From NCBI GenBank assembly GCA_017937195.1, contig JAGBEA010000026.1, positions 1 through 54,802 of the forward strand: a DNA stretch of 54,802 bases, in the 5' to 3' direction. Shown piece after piece: positions 1 through 8,209 of the stretch; position 1 is the first letter of the stretch, and each line of letters starts with the position of its first letter. This DNA is from Oscillospiraceae bacterium. Its GTDB lineage: Bacteria > Bacillota > Clostridia > Oscillospirales > Oscillospiraceae. The notes under the pieces are model-generated. The model had not been told where the DNA came from. It searched no databases and saw only the letters and a list, made by a program, of their open reading frames with translations. The position numbers and the translations under genes are program-made.

Positions 1-363
1 ATCATCCACATTAACAGCTTCGTTTTCAAAACCAATGGTGTTGGTCTCAAAGATGTACCGGGTTTGATCGTGAGTAAGCCGGCTACCCTCAATATGGTTT
101 GAGTTATAGGTCAACTCAATCTGTACCTTGTGATAGATGCCGCCGGTCATCTTGGCCGCTTTCTGCTCTCGCAAGATCTGCAGCAATGTAGGTGCATCGT
201 TTTTCTTGTTCGCACGCTCCGGCTTTTGTGCATCCTCGGGAATGTACCAAGTTTTGCCGATAAGCTTTGCATCGGCAATTCTGCCGTGGGCACAGTAATT
301 CCGCACACTTCGTTCAGAAAGTCCCCATTTTTCAGCCATTTTGGCGACAGATATATATTCCAT
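1..363 (-). CDS. Fic-domain protein, N-terminal part (runs off the window)
   Basis: Reading leftwards from an ATG with GGGAGG upstream, an open frame of 121 codons continues to the window edge without a stop. Residues 1-40 form a helix-turn-helix-like segment (YISVAKMAEKWGLSERSVRN), of the kind seen in excisionase/MerR-type DNA readers. Residues 75-110 match the start of class II Fic proteins, with SNHIEG at residues 88-93 fitting the inhibitory [S/T]xxxE[G/N] motif that blocks the ATP site. Fic enzymes usually AMPylate target proteins; the catalytic HPFxxGNG segment would lie outside the window and cannot be seen. The promoter carries paired TTGCCGAT sites, so autoregulation is inferred. The family call is good, the target is unknown. 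Confidence 0.82.
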   Translation of the reverse strand, partial: MEYISVAKMAEKWGLSERSVRNYCAHGRIADAKLIGKTWYIPEDAQKPERANKKNDAPTLLQILREQKAAKMTGGIYHKVQIELTYNSNHIEGSRLTHDQTRYIFETNTIGFENEAVNVDD

Positions 364-393
364 AGTTACCTCCCGGCAAGTTTTCTTATCTGT

Positions 394-422
394 ATTATAC
401 CATATTATCGGCAAAATATCAA
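394..422 (-). promoter_or_regulatory. Promoter of the Fic gene with TTGCCGAT site in its spacer
   Basis: On the minus strand TTGATA (417-422) and TATAAT (394-399) are separated by 17 bases. The 8-base word TTGCCGAT sits inside the spacer (407-414) and again in inverted orientation at 452-459. A bound protein at the spacer site would block RNA polymerase. Confidence 0.7.
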
Positions 423-748
423 TACAGTCTTCAAAAAAGACGAAATATTTATTGCCGATATTTTGTTTTTCACAATACCGAATGCAATGACAAGCTACTC
501 TATCTTTTAGTCCAAACTATTGACTACAAAACTACGAAAAATACAGGTAGTGGAATGGTTGGAATACTCCCCAAAATTTAACGTTTTAATAATTTTTCTG
601 ATTATCTGTTGTCAAATTCACTCGACCTGGTAATAGCACAAATCATTTAGTTATAGGGCCCTATGCATCTTATTCTCTGCAATCTTTAATGTAAGATTTT
701 CGTCACGAAGATTTTACACATATTTTGCATATATAATCCAATTTTGTA

Positions 749-777
749 TTGGCTATATGCTATATTTGTGTTATAAT
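749..777 (+). promoter_or_regulatory. Promoter of the XRE-DUF6236 pair
   Basis: TTGGCT (749-754) and TATAAT (772-777) are 17 bases apart, 30 bases before the start codon. The -35 box lies inside the inverted repeat CCAAT/ATTGG, a likely operator for the regulator encoded just downstream. A ribosome site AGAGGTG (793-799) follows. Confidence 0.7.
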
Positions 778-806
778 GAATATACCAAAAAAAGAGGTGA
801 ATTTTC

Positions 807-1172
807 ATGACGAAAATAATTGGTAAAAGGCTGAGAGAACTGCGTATGGAAAACCGTTACTCTCAGCAGCAGATTGCAGAGATGTGTGGATCTACCCAGG
901 CGACCATTGGCAGATATGAGCAAGGCCTTGTGGACGTATCGTTAGACAAGCTACTTTGGTACGCAGAAACCTTTGAGGTATCTTTGGATTATATCTTCGG
1001 TAGGACTGATGATCCCAAGGGGCATCTGTACGAAAAGGATGAGCCAACCTTGCCTTCTGATGCAAGTGTCAACGACTTTATTGAGTTCTGCTTTGATCCC
1101 ACGTCTCCTGCCAATGCCAAACTAAAAAAGATGCTCGTGCAGTTAATGGAAGATCATACGCAGCACACATGA
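807..1172 (+). CDS. XRE-family helix-turn-helix regulator
   Basis: The 121-residue product is a Cro/CI-type DNA-binding protein. The helix-turn-helix covers about residues 5-65, with the typical pattern YSQQQIAEMCGSTQATIGRY and the closing VSLDYIFGRTD. The remaining 55 residues are acidic and have no recognised domain; they may be a dimer or ligand part. The gene follows a consensus promoter that contains dyad repeats and precedes the DUF6236 gene by 30 bases, so it probably represses the pair. The ATG start has AGAGGTG eight bases upstream. Its base composition is lower in GC than the chromosome to the right, in line with acquired DNA. What it senses is unknown. Confidence 0.88.
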   Translation: MTKIIGKRLRELRMENRYSQQQIAEMCGSTQATIGRYEQGLVDVSLDKLLWYAETFEVSLDYIFGRTDDPKGHLYEKDEPTLPSDASVNDFIEFCFDPTSPANAKLKKMLVQLMEDHTQHT

Positions 1173-1202
1173 GTTTAAATATAAATAGAGAGGATGTAAA
1201 AT

Positions 1203-2324
1203 ATGAGTAATTCGATTCTTTATTACCCGACCATTGAGTTCCGTAAAGAAGACTACCAATGGCTATGGAACGCAGCACTTTTCGCTGATAAAATATATCG
1301 TATAGTACCACCTGAATATAAATTAAATGAGCCTAGAAATATTAGAGAGCTATGCTCTACCGGAGAAATTGGAATTCCCATCTCCCCAGTTATGTATTCA
1401 AGAGAAGCTAGTGAGGCATTTTCTAATTTTATGAACGAAAATCAAAGAAAAGCTGCAGCGCTTTCTTTAATCGACGACGAGGAAACAGAATACATTCGAA
1501 TTCATTCCTCAAAAATGGATGTTAAACTATTAAAAGAGGTTTTCTATAAATTAAAACAAATCGATGAAGATGATAATTGGTTATATGCACACCCTAATAC
1601 AGTAAATTTTTACATGACATTTTTGGCGAACCATATTGCAGAAAAGAACTCATTGTCTTTATGGACAAGAAATGAAGAATTGTGGACAACATCAACCTAC
1701 TTTTTATATGATGGTAATCTTCAAGATGATTATCGTCCTGGAGAAATATATTACGAACCAAGCAAAGAAGCTTTAATATCACTTATGCTTCCGGATATTT
1801 TTCCACAAAATCTGCTTGATGTTCCACCGCAGGAAATTCTCCGCTTTAGAGAGAAACGCAAGGATGAACGCACACAATTTTTGAACGCGATAGAAAATCT
1901 TCGTAAAGAACTAGCCAAAGCAGATGCTCCAGAGGTCATAGAAACCATCATTAATGATGAGAAAGCAAAAGTTGATGCTGCAGCACACGAATACAAAAAG
2001 AGTATGGATATTTTAAAGGTTGTTAAATTTGGTGGCGTCTTAACAACAGCAATTACCATCGCCGCAGACGCATTAGGATATTGTAATGATTTCCCTGATT
2101 TATATAAAGGAGTAATAGAATCGTCTGGTTTGTGGGCTGGTGTTTTAACGGGAATTATCGAGAAAAGAGTTAGCAATAACAATAACCCCTATACTTATTT
2201 GGCACATATCAACAATCACTTCTCATATCACCCAGGTGCCTCCCGCTCTTTTTTAGGACAACCTTCTATTGCAAAATATAACTATACTTTATATCGCGGA
2301 TTTGAAGAGTTTATAAATGACTAA
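1203..2324 (+). CDS. DUF6236-like protein of unknown function
   Basis: A 373-residue protein, recognised as DUF6236-like by its opening ILYYPTIEF, the following WNAALFADKIYRIVP segment, and the overall size. No catalytic motif or signal peptide can be seen. Residues about 215-265 are charged and look coiled-coil prone (RFREKRKDERTQFLNAIE and on). Residues about 272-325 are hydrophobic and glycine-rich (FGGVLTTAITIAADALG), either a buried helix pair or a membrane segment. The gene is strongly AT-rich compared with the chromosome on the right, has GAGAGGATG upstream of its ATG, and is read with the XRE gene. DUF6236 genes are of unknown role; its place between Fic, XRE and Wadjet genes suggests a defence or toxin function, which is inference only. 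Confidence 0.6.
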   Translation: MSNSILYYPTIEFRKEDYQWLWNAALFADKIYRIVPPEYKLNEPRNIRELCSTGEIGIPISPVMYSREASEAFSNFMNENQRKAAALSLIDDEETEYIRIHSSKMDVKLLKEVFYKLKQIDEDDNWLYAHPNTVNFYMTFLANHIAEKNSLSLWTRNEELWTTSTYFLYDGNLQDDYRPGEIYYEPSKEALISLMLPDIFPQNLLDVPPQEILRFREKRKDERTQFLNAIENLRKELAKADAPEVIETIINDEKAKVDAAAHEYKKSMDILKVVKFGGVLTTAITIAADALGYCNDFPDLYKGVIESSGLWAGVLTGIIEKRVSNNNNPYTYLAHINNHFSYHPGASRSFLGQPSIAKYNYTLYRGFEEFIND

Positions 2325-2409
2325 TAGCCTTTCCACCACACAAAAAGTTGTATAAACACACTCTTTACTCTGATGTTCCAAAAATACACAAAAAGAAAGA
2401 AGGCGAAAT

Positions 2410-2739
2410 ATGAAAGCCGTAATTTACGCTCGATATTCATCGGACAATCAGCGTGAAGAATCTATCGAAGGTCAGCTTCGTGAGAACAAGGCCTTTGCGG
2501 AGAAGAACGGCATTGAGATCATCGGTACATATATTGACCGCGCATTATCAGCTAAGATAGACAATATGCCCGAGTTCCAGAAGATGATAAAAGACAGTAG
2601 CAAGGGTTTATTTGATATCGTTATTGTATGGAAACTTGACCGCTTTGCCCGTAACCGTTATGACTCTGCTTTTTACAAAGCCACGATGAAGAAAAACAAT
2701 GTTAAAGTGATGTATAATGATTATAATTGTGCGGAATAA
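2410..2739 (+). pseudogene. Serine recombinase fragment, catalytic N-terminus only
   Basis: The 109-residue frame opens like large serine recombinases: AVIYARYSSDNQREESIEGQ carries the catalytic serine in YSS, and VWKLDRFARNRYD carries the conserved arginines. The match ends near residue 102 (KKNNVKVMY); the last residues are unrelated and a stop follows. Full recombinases of this type have about 450-550 residues, with recombinase and zinc-ribbon domains and a DNA-binding C-terminus that are all absent here. It is therefore a broken gene, not an active resolvase. It sits immediately upstream of the Wadjet operon and marks a past mobile-element event. A ribosome site AGAAGGCG precedes the ATG. 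Confidence 0.85.
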
Positions 2740-2895
2740 ACTCTGTTCGACTCTTGATACCAATTCAGAGATATTATGGAACATATCGAAGATAAAATCT
2801 GCGCAACAGCCGCAAACAATTCTCTGTCCCATTTATCGGACTGCAATCTTGATACAATGCATAACAACATATAAGAAAAACTAGGAAGTGGTGCG

Positions 2896-4311
2896 ATGCA
2901 ACTCTTTGATATTCTGAACTCACAGCTTTTCAAACCATTGACCGGACGATACCAGTGGATATTCGCCGAATTGCTTATGCTGATATGGGACCACTGTCGC
3001 ACATCAACAAATTATGGTATGGGAAAAAGTGAGCTGATCCGATTATCTGAGGATTTTTTAGACGGGATCGGCTCCGAGTTTGTCGAGCCGGATCCCGATG
3101 AAGACCCGGAGGACTCCGAACAGCCACCGAGCAGAGATCTGCACAGCAAAGCGGTGTGGTGCGTTGCACGCCTGCGGAGTTGTGGTTGGCTGGAAGATCT
3201 CGAGATCGGATACGAGGAAGATGTGCGAACAGCCATCACCCCTCAGGTGGTTCCGCTCCTGCAAGCCTTTCATTCCATCCTCCATCCTCAGACTGTGACA
3301 TACAGCGGCAAGCTGAACAAAGCGTACCAATTGCTTTCCGGCATCGCCGCAGAAAAAGCCCCCTATGAGAACATTCTGAAAGAGGTTGTCAATGCAACGG
3401 ATGAGCTGAACTCCGCGCTGAGAAACCTCAATGTGTCCATTGGCTCCTTTATCGACCAAATGACCCAGCACAAGACACCGCAGGAAGTGCTGGATTTGTT
3501 TGAAAAATACGAGGAAGAAATCGTTGTTGCGGCATATCAGCGCTTCAAGACCAGCGACAATCTGTTTAACTATCGCGAGGCCTTATTAGAAGGGCTGGAT
3601 AATTGTCAGGATCTGTATATTGAAGCACTGACCGCTGACTACCGCAAAGTGGAGCGCTGTGACGAGGCCGAAGCCACCGGCGCGATTCTCCGCATCATTA
3701 ACAGGATCAGAGATGATTTGACCTTAATGGGAGAATTGATCGATGAAATCGACAAAAACCACATTTTGTACCGGCAACGAGCGGTACAGCGAGCGCAGTT
3801 TATGTTGCTGACTGACGGGACAACGCAAGGCAGGATCAATCATCTTTTGCGCTATTATGCCCAGACCCTCGAAACACCTGCATCACTCTTTGATGTAGAT
3901 GACAGTCCTTTGAGCAATCTGTGGCGGATCTATCCCACCGAGATTCTGGGACGATCCTACCTGAAGCCTCCTGTCAGCAATCGAAAACCCACCCCCATCG
4001 AGCCGCTGAAACAGCCTGATGCACTGGACGAGGAGGAGTTGCGTAATGCACAGCAGGCACTTCTGGCATATGCCCGAAGTGCAGTTACACTGGAAAACGT
4101 AAACACCTATGCCCAGCGCGTCCTGCAGTCCCAAACAGCTGTGCGTGCATCCAGTCTGGCAACGGATGCAGACAGCGACTTTGTAAAAATCATTGCCCTG
4201 CATACATATAGCCGTTCGGATAACCGGAGCTACGAAATTGAGTTGAAAGACAATTGGATCAGTATGCACGGCTTCCGATTTCAGGAATTTGTGGTAAAAA
4301 GAAAGGTGTAA
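2896..4311 (+). CDS. jetA: Wadjet defence protein JetA (kleisin-like subunit)
   Basis: A 471-residue protein with the start LFDILNSQLFKPLTGRYQWI typical of the JetA family found in non-type-I Wadjet systems (DUF5716-like). In Wadjet, JetA is the kleisin-type subunit that bridges the two JetC ATPase heads, with JetB as the winged-helix partner. An acidic stretch at residues about 64-80 (EPDPDEDPEDSEQ) breaks up the N-terminal winged-helix part; the middle (residues about 140-300) is helical. It is the first gene of jetABCD and ends 5 bases before jetB. The ribosome site GGAAGTGG is modest. The call rests on sequence style and the unmistakable jetC and jetD genes downstream; the exact Wadjet subtype (II or III) was not decided. 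Confidence 0.86.
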   Translation: MQLFDILNSQLFKPLTGRYQWIFAELLMLIWDHCRTSTNYGMGKSELIRLSEDFLDGIGSEFVEPDPDEDPEDSEQPPSRDLHSKAVWCVARLRSCGWLEDLEIGYEEDVRTAITPQVVPLLQAFHSILHPQTVTYSGKLNKAYQLLSGIAAEKAPYENILKEVVNATDELNSALRNLNVSIGSFIDQMTQHKTPQEVLDLFEKYEEEIVVAAYQRFKTSDNLFNYREALLEGLDNCQDLYIEALTADYRKVERCDEAEATGAILRIINRIRDDLTLMGELIDEIDKNHILYRQRAVQRAQFMLLTDGTTQGRINHLLRYYAQTLETPASLFDVDDSPLSNLWRIYPTEILGRSYLKPPVSNRKPTPIEPLKQPDALDEEELRNAQQALLAYARSAVTLENVNTYAQRVLQSQTAVRASSLATDADSDFVKIIALHTYSRSDNRSYEIELKDNWISMHGFRFQEFVVKRKV

Positions 4312-4316
4312 AAACG

Positions 4317-4889
4317 ATGGAAGTAAAAGATGTTGCCAATTACCTTTTGAATCATTGCTACATTATGGGCGAGGTTGAGGAGACCAGAGATCGCTACTAT
4401 TATGCGATCAATCATCAGGAAGAACTGAAAAAGCTGTTCAGACAGCTGGGATATACTTTGGCATTTCATCCGGCACCCCTTAAAATTATGATGCTGGTCA
4501 ATGAATATGAGGGAACGCAGGCAAAGCTGAAGAAATACGAAAGCATTGTTCTCCTTCTCTTCCGCTCGCTGTATCTCCAGAAAAGAGAACGGCTGGGCAC
4601 GGATGCCAATAGGGTGATCGTCACAGTCGAGGAACTGCAGGCAGAATATCAAAAAATGAATCTGCCGCGAAAGCTGGACCGACTTACATTGGAATCTATT
4701 ATGCGTACGCTGAAAAACTATAATCTGGCCAGACAATTGGATCGGCTGAATGACTCCACTGCACGAATTGAGATTTATCCGTCTGTGATTCTGGCTCTGC
4801 CCGACAATGTTCTTCGTGCCAGTCAGGAAGAAACGGAGAAGGAACTGGCAAAATACAAGACAAGCGAGGAGGAGGATGACGACGAATGA
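4317..4889 (+). CDS. jetB: Wadjet defence protein JetB
   Basis: A 190-residue protein, the small winged-helix (KITE-like) subunit of the Wadjet complex, which joins JetA and JetC. An alternative in-frame start 63 bases upstream would lie inside jetA; the ATG at 4317 is preferred because AAAGGTG precedes it and the family begins at this point (MEVKDVANYLLN). Helical segments and a winged-helix-like region cover residues about 20-160, and the tail is very acidic (TSEEEDDDE). The stop codon overlaps the jetC start in an ATGA, so translation of the two is probably coupled. No catalytic residues are expected. Confidence 0.84.
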   Translation: MEVKDVANYLLNHCYIMGEVEETRDRYYYAINHQEELKKLFRQLGYTLAFHPAPLKIMMLVNEYEGTQAKLKKYESIVLLLFRSLYLQKRERLGTDANRVIVTVEELQAEYQKMNLPRKLDRLTLESIMRTLKNYNLARQLDRLNDSTARIEIYPSVILALPDNVLRASQEETEKELAKYKTSEEEDDDE

Positions 4890-7800
4890 TCCAGCTAAAG
4901 CGAGTCCGCTTGATCAATTGGCATAATTTCGTAAACGACACCCTGTCTTTTGATAAGATCACGTATTTGATCGGCGTAAATGCTGTGGGCAAGACCACCA
5001 TTCTGGATGCGATCCGCTACTGCCTGACCACCAATAAAGATTTTAATGCACTGGGAAACCGGAAGAGCGCCAGAACACTACAAGGCTCTGTGCACGGCAA
5101 ACAGCGCGGCGAAAATGTTTATACCAGACGGGGGCACACCGTATCCTATATTGGTGTCGAGTTCTGGGATCAGGTGCAGGCAAAGCATTTCGTCATTACC
5201 GTACGGGTCGAATCGGAGAGTCCGGAACAGGAACTGCGGCACGTGCGCCAGACCTGGTATATCTCGCCTTTGGGGATCTGTCTGGACGATCTGCCATTCA
5301 TTGACCCCGACAGCTATGCGCCAAGCAGCAGGGATAAATTCTGTATTTCTGCCGGAAAAATGCCTCCCATCGACAAGCAGAGCGAGGCAAAAAACCTGAT
5401 TTGTCAGCGCCTTGGCATTGGTAAATCGGATTCCCCTCTGGGCAAAAAATTCAGCTCCGTCTTCCCGATGGGCACAAGTCTGGACGAGATCCACGATTTC
5501 CGCTCCTTTATCTACGAGTACATTTTGCCCCAACCTGTTATGGATCTGGAAGCATTGCAAAAGGACGAGCAGGAGCTTGAGAATCTGCAGGAAACGCTTA
5601 CGCAGGCACAGAGCAGGGCGCAGCAGCTGCAGGAAATCGTCGCTTTGGGCGAGCTCGCACTGGAAAAAGAACGGGATGTATGTGTAAACAGCGGGTTCAT
5701 TTTATATGCGCAGCATCAGCTTGATGGATCGGCACAAAAGCGCTTGCTGATTGCGCGGGAAAAATGTATCGATCTTCTGCAGCGGCTCGAAAAACAGTAC
5801 GACGAGGCACAGCAGCAAGCCGCGTCGGCACACGCTGCATATCAGCAAGCCTGGAAGGCTTTGCAGGACAGCGATGATGGGAAATACCTGGAGGTTTTGC
5901 GGCAGAAAGACAAAGACACCGCGCAGGAACTGCGCGCTCTGCGCCAAAAGGTCAGCGAGTGCTGTAATGCACAGATGGCAATCACAGAGCTGCTGCAAAA
6001 AGCCGCCGCGATCTATTCCGTGGATGCAGATCTGTATCCCGATTCCATCCGCAAACATCCCCAGCAAAGCCAGATGCAAATGCTGGAAACCTTGGAAACC
6101 GAGATCGCATCACTAAATGCGGCGCTTGAGAGCCTCAGTGTCGAGCTGCTTGTCCAGTCCGGCAATTTGCGAAACACCATCAGCGATCTTGAAACAAGGA
6201 TCCACCAGTTGGAAAAAGGGCAGTCGGTCTATCCGGACAAAGACCATGCAAATGTGGTCAAAAATGCCATCAATCAGGAATTGACGGCACAGGGTCTGTC
6301 TCCGGATGCAAAAGTCCTTTGCGAACTGCTGTATATGAATGATGCCAGCTGGCAGGATTGTGCAGAAGCCTGTATGGGCTATCGGCGGTTTGATATTTTG
6401 GTTTCACCGGAGCACTATCCTGCTGCAAAGCACGTGTTTGAAAGCCTTGGAGAAAGTGTGGGGAAAGTAAGTTTGCTGGACAGCCGGGCGCTGTACCGTG
6501 ACCGCAGCAAACCTGTGCCGGACGGCAACGTGCTCGCATCAAAAGTATCCAGTGAGAATCTGCTTGCCCGTGTCTATGTAGGGGAGCTTCTGGGGAATAT
6601 CGTTTGCTGTGATGATTCGTCCGAGCTGGAGAACTATCCCCATAGCGCAACGCGTGATCTGCTGCGCCACTACCCGTATCGTCTGGCACGCTTGAAAAAG
6701 CAGGATCGTTACATTGGTCTGGATGCCAGAAAGCAGCAACTGGCAGATGCCAAAAGGCAGTACCGCCAAATCGTGAAGCAGGAGAAGGAAATCAAAGAGC
6801 AGCTCACCGCAGTCGGCGGGCTTCAGGATCTGGCTCGCGGCGTTATTTACCGAAAATGTGTGGCAGCCGTCCGTGAGTATTGGTACTGCGAGCAGGAGTA
6901 TCACGAATTATCCGCTCAATATTCCGGATTGCAGCAAGAAATCACGGAATGGGAAAATAAACCCCTCCTGCGCGGGCTCCGCTCCACGGAGCAGCGTATG
7001 GAGGCTGAATGGGAAGCCAAGAAAAAGCAGTGCGAAAGCATTGCCGGTGAAAAAAAGGCGCAGGAAAACGAGCTTGCCAAATATGAGCAGGAGATCGCCG
7101 AACTTCAGAATCGTACAGCTGCCTCGCAGGAAGCGTGGAATGCGTTTGGTGACGAGTATCCGCTGCTGGTAGGCGAGGTGGAATCCAAATACGCAGACGC
7201 CATCAAGCGGAGATCTCCCAAGGAAATCGTTGAGAACCAAAAAGGGCGACACAGCCGATTCGAAAGCGATCGGGATACTGTTGTTCACCATTCGTTGATC
7301 CCCGCCCAGTGTCAGTTCAATCAGGCCTATTCCTGCGATATGCCTGTCGGTATGGACGGGATCGAAGCATTCCGCTCCCAGTACGACCAGCTGGTGCAGA
7401 TCGATCTGGAACGATATTCTGCAAGCCTGCAAAAGGCCAAAGAGCGGTGCCGCGAAAGATTCCGCAAAGACATTCTTTATCGGATGAAAGATGACATCCG
7501 CAACGCACGCCGCCAGTTCCGCGAGCTGAGCAGGATTATGCAGGAATTGCGGTACGGTGAAGAAATGTACCAATTCCAGGTACGGGAAAGTCAGGATCCC
7601 GAGTGCGGCAGACTCTATGCGCTGATTATGAGTGAGCAGAATGAGCAATTGACGCAGGAAGACTCCGTATTCAATATGGCGGCAATGAGTGATCCGGCAT
7701 ACGAGGCTCAGATCGATGAGTTTGTTGAGCGGATCCTCAGCGCCGCAAAAGATGCGGTCGAAGCGCGGCAGAAAGGAAAGCGCGCCGACAGCCAGATGGT

Positions 7801-8209
7801 CGAGTTGGTGGATTACCGAAAGTATCTGGATTATGACATCATCATCACCAATACCAAGACAGGCGAAACTGTGCCGCTGTCCAAGGTCAGTCAGGACAGC
7901 AGCGGCGGAGAGAATCAGGCGCCGTTCTATATCGCGATCTGTGCCTCTTTGCTGCAGATCTACCAGAAGTGCGAAAACGGCATCCGCTTGGTTTTGCTGG
8001 ATGAAGCGTTCAGCAAAATGACCAGTGACCGCATCAAGCCGATGATGAAAATGTTCCGTCAGATGGAGCTTCAGGTGCTGCTGATTACAACCGTTGAAAA
8101 GGCATCCGCGATTCAGCCGATGTGTGATGTTACATACTCTATCGTAAAAAGCGGCAGCAGGAATTCTATCGCACCTTTTTATCTGGAGGTGAGCGATGAT
8201 GGGGTATGA
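4886..8209 (+). CDS. jetC: Wadjet defence protein JetC, SMC-like ATPase
   Basis: A 1107-residue motor protein of the SMC/MukB group. The Walker A motif GVNAVGKTT is at residues 30-38, the ABC-type signature SSGGEN near residue 1008, and Walker B LVLLDEAF around residues 1035-1042 with the catalytic pair D1039/E1040. Two long coiled-coil arms (about residues 220-460 and 600-880) flank a hinge-like region near 465-600. In Wadjet, JetC with JetA and JetB extrudes DNA loops, senses small circular DNA and presents it to the nuclease JetD. The length is normal for the family and all ATPase motifs are intact, so an active system is expected. It overlaps jetB by 4 bases and jetD by 14. Confidence 0.95.
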   Translation: MIQLKRVRLINWHNFVNDTLSFDKITYLIGVNAVGKTTILDAIRYCLTTNKDFNALGNRKSARTLQGSVHGKQRGENVYTRRGHTVSYIGVEFWDQVQAKHFVITVRVESESPEQELRHVRQTWYISPLGICLDDLPFIDPDSYAPSSRDKFCISAGKMPPIDKQSEAKNLICQRLGIGKSDSPLGKKFSSVFPMGTSLDEIHDFRSFIYEYILPQPVMDLEALQKDEQELENLQETLTQAQSRAQQLQEIVALGELALEKERDVCVNSGFILYAQHQLDGSAQKRLLIAREKCIDLLQRLEKQYDEAQQQAASAHAAYQQAWKALQDSDDGKYLEVLRQKDKDTAQELRALRQKVSECCNAQMAITELLQKAAAIYSVDADLYPDSIRKHPQQSQMQMLETLETEIASLNAALESLSVELLVQSGNLRNTISDLETRIHQLEKGQSVYPDKDHANVVKNAINQELTAQGLSPDAKVLCELLYMNDASWQDCAEACMGYRRFDILVSPEHYPAAKHVFESLGESVGKVSLLDSRALYRDRSKPVPDGNVLASKVSSENLLARVYVGELLGNIVCCDDSSELENYPHSATRDLLRHYPYRLARLKKQDRYIGLDARKQQLADAKRQYRQIVKQEKEIKEQLTAVGGLQDLARGVIYRKCVAAVREYWYCEQEYHELSAQYSGLQQEITEWENKPLLRGLRSTEQRMEAEWEAKKKQCESIAGEKKAQENELAKYEQEIAELQNRTAASQEAWNAFGDEYPLLVGEVESKYADAIKRRSPKEIVENQKGRHSRFESDRDTVVHHSLIPAQCQFNQAYSCDMPVGMDGIEAFRSQYDQLVQIDLERYSASLQKAKERCRERFRKDILYRMKDDIRNARRQFRELSRIMQELRYGEEMYQFQVRESQDPECGRLYALIMSEQNEQLTQEDSVFNMAAMSDPAYEAQIDEFVERILSAAKDAVEARQKGKRADSQMVELVDYRKYLDYDIIITNTKTGETVPLSKVSQDSSGGENQAPFYIAICASLLQIYQKCENGIRLVLLDEAFSKMTSDRIKPMMKMFRQMELQVLLITTVEKASAIQPMCDVTYSIVKSGSRNSIAPFYLEVSDDGV

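Larger units (their letters stand above)
364..806. other. Intergenic control region between fic and the XRE gene
   Basis: This 443-base AT-rich stretch has no supported gene. It holds the fic promoter, a 12-base perfect palindrome ATAGGGCCCTAT (653-664), a dyad centred on 704 (outer TGTAA/TTACA at 690-694 and 714-718, inner TTCGT/ACGAA at 699-709), and a second dyad centred near 744 (GCATATA 728-734 with TATATGC 754-760, CCAAT 738-742 with ATTGG 748-752) that overlaps the -35 box of the next gene. Confidence 0.6.

Noticed and set aside
130-510. Plus-strand open frame of 126 codons
   Set aside because: It runs through the start of the Fic gene and its promoter. Its sequence shows no domain and it has no ribosome site.
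4254-4316. Longer N-terminus for JetB
   Set aside because: These 21 codons overlap jetA and do not resemble the family start; the ATG at 4317 has its own ribosome site.
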